64,000 nt of DNA from DAIDKA01 sp036267975 (GTDB lineage Bacteria > Pseudomonadota > Gammaproteobacteria > Steroidobacterales > Steroidobacteraceae). The stretch spans positions 56,923-120,922 of the forward strand of contig DATAVA010000022.1 of the NCBI GenBank assembly GCA_036267975.1, in the 5' to 3' direction. Shown here piece after piece: positions 43,423 through 51,954 of this stretch; position 1 is the first letter of the stretch; the number at the start of each line of letters is the position of its first letter. Under the pieces are notes generated by a model. It was not told where the DNA came from. It did no database searches and saw nothing but the letters and a program-made list of their open reading frames with translations. The translations under genes and the position numbers were made by a program.

Positions 43423-44370
43423 ATGACCATCCATTCCCTGTCCCGCAGCGAAGTGATTGACGCGGTTGCGCGCGTGGTCGCGCGCCAGGGGCCCGGCGCA
43501 TTGCGCTGGGCTGCGATTGTGAAGGAAGCAGGCAGTCCGAGCGTGTCGCAGGCGTGGGAGTGGTATCCGGATCTGCAGGCGCTGGTGGATGAGTGCTACT
43601 CGCGCACGGCCCAGGGGATTGAGGAGAGCCTGCTGGTCGGGGAGACGGCCCCCGGCACGGCGCTCGAGAAACTCGCGGCATTCCTGGTCGCGGCGCTTGA
43701 TATCCGGCGCGAGCGCGGTTCGTTCCTGTCATTTCGCGTCAGCGATGACCTGCCGGAGCGCCAGCGCCGACGCCTGCGCGAACGTGAGCTGATGCTGCTG
43801 ACGCGGCTGAAGCGCATCCTGATGAAGGGCCAGCGCGACGGTTCACTGGCACTGCGCCACGTCGACTCGGCGTGCGCCATGATTTTCGCCTGCCTGGAAG
43901 TACCGGCCACGGCCGCCGAGGGCCCGGAGCAGCGCATGTGGGATGGCGAGCTCATCGAGCTGCTGCTGGCGGCACTGGCCGAGCCGCACGCGCCCGAGTC
44001 GGTCCTGCGGCGCGAGATCGAGGTGGCACACGGCAGTTGCCGTTGCGGCATCGTGCGCTACGAAATCGACGGACCCTTCGATGTGATGTCCCATTGCCAC
44101 TGCTCGATCTGCCGCATGCAGCAGGGCACGGCATTCGCGACCTATGTGTCGGTGCCGACGGCACGGTTCCGCTGGATCGCGGGCGTGGAGCAGGTGACGC
44201 AGTACGTCGCGGATTCAGGTCAGACGGCCGAACAGCGCGCCTTCTGCAGCCGCTGCGGCTCGCCGACGCCGTCGCCCCAGGCGGGCGTCGGCACGGCTTA
44301 TTGCCCGGCCGAAAACCTGCAGCGTGATCTGGGGATCAGGCCCCAAAGTCACGTGTTCGTACGCCCCTGA
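43423..44370 (+). CDS. TetR-like regulator fused to a GFA/CENP-V zinc domain
   Basis: A 315-residue protein with two parts. Residues 1-190 look like a TetR/AcrR regulator: LSRSEVIDAVARVVARQG, a loose helix-turn-helix (ALRWAAIVKEAG, SQAWEWYPDLQALVDEC) and a helical C-terminal ligand domain. Residues 203-315 are a GFA (glutathione-dependent formaldehyde-activating) zinc domain with Cys206, Cys208, HCHCSIC (225, 227, 230) and FCSRC (275, 278). The GFA end after HVFVRP is about 15 residues shorter than usual. A ribosome-binding site (AGAGGTG) precedes ATG 43423. The reading is continuous, so this is a real fusion unless a sequencing error removed a stop. A thiol- or aldehyde-responsive regulator is an inference. 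Confidence 0.75.
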   Translation: MTIHSLSRSEVIDAVARVVARQGPGALRWAAIVKEAGSPSVSQAWEWYPDLQALVDECYSRTAQGIEESLLVGETAPGTALEKLAAFLVAALDIRRERGSFLSFRVSDDLPERQRRRLRERELMLLTRLKRILMKGQRDGSLALRHVDSACAMIFACLEVPATAAEGPEQRMWDGELIELLLAALAEPHAPESVLRREIEVAHGSCRCGIVRYEIDGPFDVMSHCHCSICRMQQGTAFATYVSVPTARFRWIAGVEQVTQYVADSGQTAEQRAFCSRCGSPTPSPQAGVGTAYCPAENLQRDLGIRPQSHVFVRP

Positions 44371-44411
44371 GGCAGGTCAGCCGGGACGCGGGTCCCGGCT
44401 TAAGTGCGCGG

Positions 44412-45260
44412 CTACGGGTGCTTCGGCCCCGTCGGGACACCGCCCGGAGGCGCCGCCGCGGCGCCGGCATTCGGTGCTGCCGGCTTCACGCTCAACAGTT
44501 CGACTTCGAACTTCAGCAGCGAACCCGGTGGGATCGGTGGCGGGGAGTTCATGTCATAGGCCAGTGCCGGTGGGATGTACAGGTCGACCTTGGAGCCGGG
44601 CTTCATCAGCATCAGGGCTTCCTGCCAGCCCTTGATCACGCCACTGATGGGAAAAGTCGCCGGCTGGTTGCGCTTGTAGGAGCTGTCGAACTCCGTCCCA
44701 TCCAGCAAAGTGCCGCGATAGTTGACCGTGGCCTCATCGGTAAGCTTCGGCGGCTCGCCGCTGCCCGGGCGTACGACCTTATATTCCAGGCCACTCGCGG
44801 TCGTGATGACCCCCGGCAGCTTGCCGTTTTCCGCCAGGAATTTCGCGGCGGCAGTCTTGTTGGCCGCCCCTTCGGTGGTACGGGCCTGCTCGATCAGGGT
44901 CTGCACGCGTTGCCCGTCTTCAGGTGCGGCCGTCGCCTTGCCTGACAGGGCATCCTTCAGACCCTGCAGTACGCGGTCGTACGAGACGGCATCGACGCCG
45001 AGTCCCATGCCATGCAGCTGTGTTCCCACGGACACACCCAGACTGTAGCTGGCTTTGGACTTGTCATCGGTGGCCGCGGCCGCGGCGCCCGTCCTTTTCT
45101 TGGCAGCCGGAACGGTCTTGGCCGGCGTGATATTGCCACTGGTCTGGGCCTGCGCCGGCAGCGTGCCGACCATCAGGATGGTACCGACGGCGAGGGCGAT
45201 GCCCCCGGCGGCAAACGTTTTGCGACGCGCGTTCGTGGCTGCGCAGTGCCTTGATTTCAC
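44412..45260 (-). CDS. FKBP-type peptidyl-prolyl cis-trans isomerase, periplasmic Mip/FkpA-like
   Basis: The protein (282 aa) has a signal peptide (hydrophobic core about 16-36, cleavage after PAQA), a helical dimerisation region with YSLGVSVGTQLHGMGL, and an FKBP domain from about 150. FKBP motifs are VNYRGTLLDGTEFDSSY, GVIKGWQEALMLMKPGSKVDLYIPP and LLKFEVELLSV. It assists folding of periplasmic proteins. A low-complexity Ala/Gly/Pro tail ends the protein. The start is GTG 45260; a palindrome covering the ribosome-binding site lies just before it. Confidence 0.92.
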   Translation of the reverse strand: MKSRHCAATNARRKTFAAGGIALAVGTILMVGTLPAQAQTSGNITPAKTVPAAKKRTGAAAAATDDKSKASYSLGVSVGTQLHGMGLGVDAVSYDRVLQGLKDALSGKATAAPEDGQRVQTLIEQARTTEGAANKTAAAKFLAENGKLPGVITTASGLEYKVVRPGSGEPPKLTDEATVNYRGTLLDGTEFDSSYKRNQPATFPISGVIKGWQEALMLMKPGSKVDLYIPPALAYDMNSPPPIPPGSLLKFEVELLSVKPAAPNAGAAAAPPGGVPTGPKHP

Positions 45261-45262
45261 GA

Positions 45263-45277
45263 AACACCTCAGGTGTT
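45263..45277. promoter_or_regulatory. 15-base palindrome over the FKBP gene ribosome-binding site
   Basis: AACACCT and AGGTGTT flank a single central C, a perfect 7-1-7 inverted repeat ending three bases before the GTG start (minus strand). In the transcript, AACACC-UGA-GGUGUU would form a six-base-pair hairpin containing the GAGG ribosome-binding sequence. It could be an operator or a translation-limiting hairpin. Confidence 0.4.
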
Positions 45278-45400
45278 GGAGTAGATTTTCGGGCGGCTAG
45301 TTTCGCCCTTCGCGGGCGCTTGTGCTTGGATTTCGACGCCGCAGATTAGTTGCACCGTATTACACTTGCGTACCCGTTCCACCACCGTTGAAGCGCAGCC

Positions 45401-46594
45401 ATGTTTGAGCGTCTCGACCGCGTCCCCGATGATCCGATTCTTGGCCTGATGGCCGCCTTCCGCGCCGATCCGGACCCGAAAAAGGTCGATCTGGGCGTCG
45501 GGGTGTTCCGGGATGCCATGGGTGATACCCCCGTTCTGGACAGTGTCCGCAAGGCTGAAAAGGCCGTCCTCGAGCGCCAGACGAGCAAGACTTATGTGGC
45601 CCCGGCGGGCAATGCCGCCTTCAACCAGGCCATGGAAAAGCTGGTTTTTGGCCCAGCACATCCGGTTTTCCCCGCTGCGCGGGTCCGCTCGATCCAGGGC
45701 CCGGGCGGCTGCGGGGCACTGCGTCTCGGGGCCGAGCTGGTCCGGCTGGCCGCGCCGCAGGCCACGTTGCATGTCAGCACGCCGACCTGGGCGAACCATG
45801 TGCCCTTGATGACCGGTTCGGGTCTGAAACTTGGCCGCTACCCGTATTACGAACCCGCACAGGGCGCGATCAATTTTGGCGCCATGTGCCAGGCACTGGA
45901 GGCGCTGCCTGCGGGCGATGTGGTGTTGCTCCACGCTTCCTGCCACAACCCGACCGGCGCCGATCTGTCTCAGGCCCAGTGGCAGGAACTCGTGCCGCTG
46001 TTCGGGCGCCGCCAGCTCCTGCCCTATATCGACATGGCCTACCAGGGGCTCGGCACCGGGCAGGATGAGGATGCTTTCGGCGTCCGACTGCTCGCCCGGG
46101 AACTGCCTGAGGTGCTGGTCGCGGTGTCGTGTTCGAAGAACTTCGGGCTGTACCGCGAGCGCGTCGGCGTGCTGCACGTCGTGACCGACACTGCGGCCGC
46201 GGGCCTGGCCGCGCTCAGTCACGAGGTGCGCGTCGCCCGCAGCATCTACTCCATGCCGCCCGATCACGGTGCGGCCATTGTCAATGAAATCCTCGGCAAC
46301 GAGGCGCTGCGCGCCGGCTGGGTGAATGAACTGGCGTTGATGCGCGAGCGCATCAACGGGCTGCGCCACCAGCTGGTCGGGCAACTGCGGGCCGCATGGC
46401 CGGCCCGTGACTTCGGCTTCATTGCCCAGCAGCGGGGCATGTTCTCGCTGCTGGGTCTGAGTGTTGATGAGGTGCAGCGGATCCGGACCGAGCGTCATGT
46501 CTACATGACCGACGACAGCCGCATCAATATCGCCGGCCTGCGTGCGGACAACATCGAGTACTTCGCGCAGTCCGTGGCGCACGTGCTGCGCTGA
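45401..46594 (+). CDS. Aspartate/aromatic amino acid aminotransferase, class I
   Basis: A 397-residue PLP enzyme of the AspC/TyrB type. Features: LGVGVFRDAMG, the cofactor lysine in SCSKNFGLYRERVG, LHASCHNPTGAD and the C-terminal INIAGL. It transfers amino groups between aspartate or aromatic amino acids and 2-oxoglutarate. AspC and TyrB cannot be told apart here. Its stop shares a base with the next start (TGATGG), coupling it to the acyl-CoA-dehydrogenase-fold gene. Confidence 0.92.
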   Translation: MFERLDRVPDDPILGLMAAFRADPDPKKVDLGVGVFRDAMGDTPVLDSVRKAEKAVLERQTSKTYVAPAGNAAFNQAMEKLVFGPAHPVFPAARVRSIQGPGGCGALRLGAELVRLAAPQATLHVSTPTWANHVPLMTGSGLKLGRYPYYEPAQGAINFGAMCQALEALPAGDVVLLHASCHNPTGADLSQAQWQELVPLFGRRQLLPYIDMAYQGLGTGQDEDAFGVRLLARELPEVLVAVSCSKNFGLYRERVGVLHVVTDTAAAGLAALSHEVRVARSIYSMPPDHGAAIVNEILGNEALRAGWVNELALMRERINGLRHQLVGQLRAAWPARDFGFIAQQRGMFSLLGLSVDEVQRIRTERHVYMTDDSRINIAGLRADNIEYFAQSVAHVLR

Positions 46595-47796
46595 TGGCGC
46601 AGCTGTCCGCTGCCGCGGCGCGGCTGCTCGGCAGGCTGGACAGTCTCGCCGCGCAGTTCGCGCCGCATTTCGCCGCGGCCGAGCAGCTCGCGCGGCTGCC
46701 TCCCGCCATCTGCGAGCCGTTGCTGCAGGAGGGATTTTTCCGCCTGTGGATACCGCTCGCCAATGGCGGCCTGGAGCTGCCGCTGCCCGATGCGCTGCGC
46801 ATCTATGAAGCGGCCGCCGCCTTGGACGGTTCCCTGGGCTGGGCCGTGATGATCGGCGCGGGCGGCGGCATGTTTGCCGCATGGCTGCCACCGCGGGGCG
46901 CGCAGGAATTATTTGCATTCCCGCAGGCCCTGGTAGCCGGCTCCGGCTCGCCTTCCGGCGTTGCGGAACGTGTGCCGGGCGGCTACCGCGTACGCGGTGC
47001 GTGGCGCTTCGCCAGCGGTGCCCACTATGCGTCGCTGTTCACTGCCGCCTGTGTGGTCAGCGTTGGGAGCACTCCCGTGCAAACGGCCGCTGGCGTGCCG
47101 CTGGTGCGCGCGATGTCGATCGCGCCTGCCGACGTGCGCATTCTGGATACCTGGGATCCGGTCGGGATGCGTGGCACCGGCAGCCATGATTTTGAAGTGC
47201 ACTCCGCATTCGTACCCGAACATCACTCCTTTTCGGTGCTCACGGATGCGCCGCGCGAGAGCGGCCCGCTGTACCAGCTGCCCTTCAACGTGCTCACCGA
47301 GTTACCCGTCAGTGCCGTGGGGCTGGGGATCGCGCGGCATGCCTTGCGGGAATTCGCGCAGGGGCTGCCGGCGCACGCAGCGTCCGGCACCGGCGCGGTG
47401 AGCACGCGCTTCGCGCAGGCGCATGCCGCGCTCGAACAGGCCGCGGCGGTAGTATGGGCGCTGGCGCAGGAAGCGTGGCAAACGGTGTTGCAAGGAGAGA
47501 AGCTCAATGCTCTGCAACTGGCGCGCATCACGGCAAGCTGCGGCGTATCCCAGGAACGGCTGCGCGCGGCAATCGGTGAGCTCGCCAGTGTCGCGGGCAT
47601 GCGGGCCATCGACCGGCGCAGCAGCTTTTCACGCGCGTGGCGCGACCTGCAGACACTCGGTGCGCATGGAAGCGTGGCCCCGCAGCGTCTGATCGCCGCG
47701 GGCAGCGTCCTGCTGGATCAGGCCGCGCGCAGCGACACGAGCAGCGCAGCCAGCGTGGTCAGCGGCGCGCCACAGACACTACCCGTACACACGTAG
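46594..47796 (+). CDS. Acyl-CoA dehydrogenase-fold flavoprotein (flavin monooxygenase-like)
   Basis: The protein (400 aa) has the acyl-CoA dehydrogenase/HsaA fold: LQEGFFRLWIP near the N-terminus, GSLGWAVMIG, GSGSPSG, YRVRGAWRFASGA and TWDPVGMRGTGSHDFEV. The C-terminal helical bundle lacks the obvious catalytic Glu region of true acyl-CoA dehydrogenases. The closest pattern is the two-component flavin-dependent monooxygenase branch (HsaA/DszC-like), which needs a separate flavin reductase, not seen here. It follows the aminotransferase with overlapping codons and converges with the YyaL gene, overlapping by 79 bases. Confidence 0.78.
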   Translation: MAQLSAAAARLLGRLDSLAAQFAPHFAAAEQLARLPPAICEPLLQEGFFRLWIPLANGGLELPLPDALRIYEAAAALDGSLGWAVMIGAGGGMFAAWLPPRGAQELFAFPQALVAGSGSPSGVAERVPGGYRVRGAWRFASGAHYASLFTAACVVSVGSTPVQTAAGVPLVRAMSIAPADVRILDTWDPVGMRGTGSHDFEVHSAFVPEHHSFSVLTDAPRESGPLYQLPFNVLTELPVSAVGLGIARHALREFAQGLPAHAASGTGAVSTRFAQAHAALEQAAAVVWALAQEAWQTVLQGEKLNALQLARITASCGVSQERLRAAIGELASVAGMRAIDRRSSFSRAWRDLQTLGAHGSVAPQRLIAAGSVLLDQAARSDTSSAASVVSGAPQTLPVHT

Positions 47797-49817
47797 GCCA
47801 CGGCATCACCCCGCGGCGCCTTGTCGGCCAGCGCCGCCGGCAGATCGGCCGCATCCGCGGGCACCGCCAACACCAGACGGCGTGGCGCGTACAGCCGCGC
47901 GAGCTGCGCGCGCCATTGCTCGAGCTGCTCGGGGACGCCGCGGATGACAATGATCTGCGGCGGGTGGATCAGCTCCTCGAGTGCCGCAAGCATCGCGACA
48001 TGCGCCTGGGGCCGCTGCACGAGGCCGTGCCAGGCCGCGCGCAACGTGCCTTCGGCGGCGGCGAGCCATTCGGGGCGACTCAGCAGGTGGCCGAGCCTTT
48101 GCAGCGCGAAGGCCGCAATCGCGTTGCCCGCCGGGGTCGCATCATCGGCGAAGACCTTTGAACGGTGGATCAGCTGTTCGTGATCGTCGGCAGTAAAGAA
48201 AAAACCACCGCCCTGCGGGTCATGAAACCGCGCCAGCATTACCCGCGCCAGTTCTGCGGCGAAATTCAGTTCGTCAGCACGCACACGCACCTGCTGCAGT
48301 TCGAGGATGGCATCGAGCAGGTAGGCGTAATCATCCAGATACGCGTTCAAGTGCGCTTCGGTGCCCAGCGCCGTGGCGAGCAGCCGCCCGTCGCGCCACA
48401 TGTTGCGGCGGATGAAGTTCAGCGCATCCGTTGCCGCCTCGGCCAGCTCGGCGCGACCCAGGGCGCGCGCCGCGATCGCCAGGCCGCGGATCAGCAGCGC
48501 ATTCCACGACACCAGCACCTTGTCGTCGCGCCCGGGGCGCACGCGGGTGCTGCGCGCCGCGAGCAGCGCGGCGCGGGCCGCAGCAATTTCGGCGGCTACC
48601 GCCGCTTCGCTGCGGCCCAGCTGCCGGGCAATCTCATCCAGCGGCGCAAACGCATGCAGATGCCACAGGCCCTCAAAATTCGGTTCGCGCTCCAGGCCGA
48701 AGCGCGCGGCGAAGGGCGCGAACTGCGCCGCGGGCAGCAGCTCGCGGATCTGGCGCACGTCCCAGACGTAGAACTTGCCCTCGTGGCCCTCCGAGTCGGC
48801 GTCGAGACTGCTGTAGAAGGCGCCTTGCGCGGAGCGCATCTCGCGCAAGACCCACTGCGTGGTGGCCGCGGCGACGTCCGCGTAGAACGGATCGCCGGTG
48901 GCAATGGCCGCCTGGGCGTAAACCGCCAGCAGCGCGCCATTGTCGTAGAGCATTTTCTCGAAGTGCGGAATCATCCAGAACCGATCCACCGAGTAGCGGC
49001 AGAAGCCGCCGCCGAGCTGATCGTTGAGGCCACCTTCGCCCATGCGTCGCAGGGTGAGCGTCGCCATGTACAGGGCATGCAGATCCGGCGTCTCGGCGCT
49101 GCTGGTTGCGTGCCAATCCCGCAGCAGCCGTTCGAGCGCGTTCGCGTGGGGAAACTTGGGCGCAGCGCCGAAACCGCCGTAGTCGCCGTCGAAAGTGGCG
49201 GCCAGGTCGCGCCGCGCGGCCGCCAGCGGCGCCGCGGTCAGCGGCTCATCCGCCGCAGCCGGCGGCGGTGCCATTTCATTCAAGACGCGCACGAGGGACC
49301 TGCCCTGGGTGCGCAGTTCCTCGAGGTGATCGCGGTAGTATTCCATGACTCGCATCAGCAGCTGGGGAAATGCCGGCATCCCGTAGCGCGGCTCGCGCGG
49401 AAAATAAGTGCCGCCGAAGAACGGCCGCTGGTCGTCGTGGCACAGGAACATCGTCAGCGGCCAGCCGCCGCTGCGCTGGGTCAGCAGCTGCTGCGCGATC
49501 TGGTAGATGCGGTCCACGTCCGGGCGCTCCTCCCGGTCCACCTTGATATTGATGAAGTTCTCGTTCAGAAGCTGCGCCGTAGCTTCGTCCTCGAAGCTCT
49601 CCTCGGCCATCACATGGCACCAGTGGCAGGCCGAATACCCGACGGACAGGTGTACCGGCCGCCCGCAGCTGCGGGCGGCCGCGAACGCCTCCGGTCCCCA
49701 CGCGTACCAATCGACCGGGTTATGGGCGTGCTGGCGCAGGTAGGGGCTGGTCTGGCGCGCGAGCCGGTTGGTGTAACGGGGCGTGCCGTCGGGATTCAAA
49801 TGGCGGATTCGGCTCAT
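47718..49817 (-). CDS. YyaL/SSP411-type thioredoxin and glycosidase-like domain protein
   Basis: A 699-residue protein of the DUF255/Spata20 family. The N-terminal thioredoxin-like domain has SACHWCHVMAEESFED (CxxC near residue 53) and FINIKVDREERPD. An alpha/alpha barrel of N-acylglucosamine epimerase type follows, with the conserved GGFCRYSVDRFW, FEKMLYDNG, YYSSLDADSEG-type segment and DDKVLVSWN. Function is uncertain despite wide conservation. ATG 49817 begins the conserved MSRIRHLNPDG; the frame runs on to 50180 only as an antisense shadow of the methyltransferase gene. Confidence 0.9.
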   Translation of the reverse strand: MSRIRHLNPDGTPRYTNRLARQTSPYLRQHAHNPVDWYAWGPEAFAAARSCGRPVHLSVGYSACHWCHVMAEESFEDEATAQLLNENFINIKVDREERPDVDRIYQIAQQLLTQRSGGWPLTMFLCHDDQRPFFGGTYFPREPRYGMPAFPQLLMRVMEYYRDHLEELRTQGRSLVRVLNEMAPPPAAADEPLTAAPLAAARRDLAATFDGDYGGFGAAPKFPHANALERLLRDWHATSSAETPDLHALYMATLTLRRMGEGGLNDQLGGGFCRYSVDRFWMIPHFEKMLYDNGALLAVYAQAAIATGDPFYADVAAATTQWVLREMRSAQGAFYSSLDADSEGHEGKFYVWDVRQIRELLPAAQFAPFAARFGLEREPNFEGLWHLHAFAPLDEIARQLGRSEAAVAAEIAAARAALLAARSTRVRPGRDDKVLVSWNALLIRGLAIAARALGRAELAEAATDALNFIRRNMWRDGRLLATALGTEAHLNAYLDDYAYLLDAILELQQVRVRADELNFAAELARVMLARFHDPQGGGFFFTADDHEQLIHRSKVFADDATPAGNAIAAFALQRLGHLLSRPEWLAAAEGTLRAAWHGLVQRPQAHVAMLAALEELIHPPQIIVIRGVPEQLEQWRAQLARLYAPRRLVLAVPADAADLPAALADKAPRGDAVAYVCTGSVCGAPLTTLAALLVSLRAA

Positions 49818-49845
49818 GGGAGCAAGGATACACCGGGGCATCCGG

Positions 49846-49851
49846 TATAAT
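49846..49851 (+). promoter_or_regulatory. Possible -10 box before the rlmI-lgt-thyA series
   Basis: A perfect TATAAT lies between the divergent YyaL and RlmI genes, 12 bases before the TTG at 49863. No matching -35 hexamer is evident 17 bases upstream. If used, the RlmI message starts almost at the codon, or translation starts farther in at TTG 49893. Confidence 0.35.
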
Positions 49852-49862
49852 TCGCAGGCGGA

Positions 49863-51116
49863 TTGAGCCGTTTGCGATCGACTTGGGCAATATTGACAAC
49901 TTCCACTGACTCGAACATCGACGCCGCGGTCATTCCGGAGCTGCGTCTGAAGCGCGCAGAGGACCGTCGCATCAATGCCGGACATCCCTGGGTGTTCAGC
50001 AATGAGGTGGACATCGCGCGTACGCCGCTGGCGACGCTGAGCGCAGGCGCGACGGTGCGCCTGGTCTCGGACCGCGACAAGTTTCTGGGTTTCGCCTATG
50101 TCAATCCGCACTCGCTGATCTGTGCGCGGATCATGAGTCGTGATCCGGACAGTCCGATCGGGACCTCGCTGATCGTGCATCGCCTGAATGTCGCGCTCGC
50201 GCTGCGCCAGCGCTTATCGGCTGAGCCGTACGGGCGGCTCGTGTTCGGCGAGTCCGATCAGCTGCCCGGCCTGGTGCTGGACCGGTTCGACGATGTCATC
50301 GTCGGGCAGATTGCCACCGCGGGCATGGAGGCGCTGCAGGCAGCCGTGGAGAGCGCGGTGCGCAAGGTACTCAAACCACGGGTGCTGTACTGGAAGAATG
50401 ACTCCAACGCGCGCGAGCTGGAACAGCTGCCGGCGTTCTGCGGCGCGGCCTTCGGTGAACCGGGCACACAGCTGCACATCCGTGAAGCCGGCATCGACTT
50501 CGTCGCGCCGCTGGCGCAGGGACAGAAAACCGGCTGGTTTTATGATCAGGCGGCCAACCGGGCGCTGCTCGGGCGTTTCCTGCCGGGCGGGGCGCGCGTG
50601 CTTGATGTCTGCAGCTATGCGGGCGCGTGGGCCGTGACGGCGTTGAAACACGGTGCCGGCAGCGCCACCTGCGTCGATACCTCAGCGGCGGCGCTGGAGT
50701 TCGCCCAGGAGAATGCCCGCACCGCGGGCTATACGGTGGAGGTGATCCGCGGGGATGCCTTCGATGTGCTGAAGAATCTGCACGAGGCCGGCGCGCGCTT
50801 CGATGCGGTGATCCTGGATCCACCCGCGTTCATCAAACGGCGCAAGGACATTGCGCAGGGCCAGGCGGCGTATCGCAAGCTCAATCAGCTGGCGATGAAC
50901 CTGATCGGGCGCGATGGCCTGCTGGTGTCGTGTTCGTGCTCCTACCACCTCGAGGAGCAGCAGCTGCTGACCGCTGTCCAGACCGCCGCCCGGCATACCG
51001 CACGCTTCGCCCAGGTGATCGCCTTTGGTGGCCAGTCACCGGATCACCCCGTGCATCCGGCCATCCCCGAGACCCGCTATCTGAAAGCACTGTTCTGTCG
51101 CGTTTCGCGCGAGTGA
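49863..51116 (+). CDS. rlmI: Class I SAM-dependent rRNA methyltransferase, RlmI-like
   Basis: The protein (up to 417 aa) has an N-terminal PUA domain (RLKRAEDRRINAGHPWVFSNEV), a middle EEHD-like part with FGESDQLPGLVLDRF, and a Rossmann methyltransferase domain. SAM-site motifs are VLDVCSYAGAWA and the catalytic ILDPPAF, with CSCSYHL near the end. It methylates C5 of a cytosine in 23S rRNA (C1962 in E. coli). The first codon is uncertain: TTG at 49863 or 49893 are the best in-frame candidates and there is no ATG before the conserved part. Confidence 0.9.
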   Translation: MSRLRSTWAILTTSTDSNIDAAVIPELRLKRAEDRRINAGHPWVFSNEVDIARTPLATLSAGATVRLVSDRDKFLGFAYVNPHSLICARIMSRDPDSPIGTSLIVHRLNVALALRQRLSAEPYGRLVFGESDQLPGLVLDRFDDVIVGQIATAGMEALQAAVESAVRKVLKPRVLYWKNDSNARELEQLPAFCGAAFGEPGTQLHIREAGIDFVAPLAQGQKTGWFYDQAANRALLGRFLPGGARVLDVCSYAGAWAVTALKHGAGSATCVDTSAAALEFAQENARTAGYTVEVIRGDAFDVLKNLHEAGARFDAVILDPPAFIKRRKDIAQGQAAYRKLNQLAMNLIGRDGLLVSCSCSYHLEEQQLLTAVQTAARHTARFAQVIAFGGQSPDHPVHPAIPETRYLKALFCRVSRE

Positions 51117-51141
51117 CAGTCGAAACCGCTACAATTTCCAT

Positions 51142-51942
51142 ATGTTGCAATATCCAGGTTTCAATCCCGTCGCCGTAGAGCTTGGACCGATCAAGGTTCA
51201 TTGGTACGGCATCATGTACCTGATCGGCTTCGCCGCGGCTTGGTGGCTGGGGCGGGTGCGCGCCAGTCGCCCGAATTCGAGCTGGAAACCCCTCGATGTC
51301 GACGATCTGGTGTTCTTCGGCATGATGGGCGTCATCTTCGGCGGCCGCACCGGGTACGTGCTCTTCTATGGCATGGAGTACTGGGCGCATGATCCCTGGT
51401 ATCCCCTGAAGGTCTGGGAAGGCGGCATGTCTTTCCACGGCGCGCTGCTGGGCACCCTCGTGGCCATGGCACTGTTTGCCTGGCGCCGCAAACGCAACGT
51501 TGCCGATGTGTTTGATTTTGCGGCGCCGCTGCCGGAGTTGGGACTGTTCTTCGGCCGCATCGGCAATTTCATCAATGGCGAGCTGTGGGGCAAGCCGACC
51601 ACGGTGCCGTGGGGATTTCGCGTGGATGGCCAGGTGCGCCACGCCTCGCAGTTGTACGAGGCGGGCCTGGAAGGACTGGTGCTGTTCGCGGTGCTGTGGA
51701 TTTTCACGCGTAAACCGCGGCCGCGACTCGCGCCATCGGGGCTGTTCCTGCTGCTCTACGGACTTGCCCGCTTCGTCATCGAATTCGTGCGCGTGCCGGA
51801 TGCCAATCTGGGGTACCTGGCCGCCAACTGGGTGACGATGGGGCAGATCCTGTCATTGCCGATGATCCTCGGCGGCATCATCCTGCTGGTCGTCGCGTAT
51901 CGCCGGCGCACGCCCTCGGGAAATTTCCTCCCGTCAGCCTAG
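51142..51942 (+). CDS. lgt: Prolipoprotein diacylglyceryl transferase
   Basis: A 266-residue seven-helix inner-membrane enzyme attaching diacylglyceryl to the cysteine of prolipoproteins. Signatures are HWYGIMYLIGF, GGMSFHGALLG, the Lgt motif GRIGNFINGELWG and the C-terminal RFVIEFVR. It serves the lipoprotein candidates in this window, such as the AttH- and AcvB-type proteins. lgt followed by thyA 12 bases later is a common bacterial arrangement. Confidence 0.96.
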   Translation: MLQYPGFNPVAVELGPIKVHWYGIMYLIGFAAAWWLGRVRASRPNSSWKPLDVDDLVFFGMMGVIFGGRTGYVLFYGMEYWAHDPWYPLKVWEGGMSFHGALLGTLVAMALFAWRRKRNVADVFDFAAPLPELGLFFGRIGNFINGELWGKPTTVPWGFRVDGQVRHASQLYEAGLEGLVLFAVLWIFTRKPRPRLAPSGLFLLLYGLARFVIEFVRVPDANLGYLAANWVTMGQILSLPMILGGIILLVVAYRRRTPSGNFLPSA

Positions 51943-51954
51943 GCTTATTGCATC

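Noticed and set aside
48165..49850. 561-residue open frame on the plus strand
   Set aside because: Entirely antisense to the YyaL-type gene and without recognisable domains.
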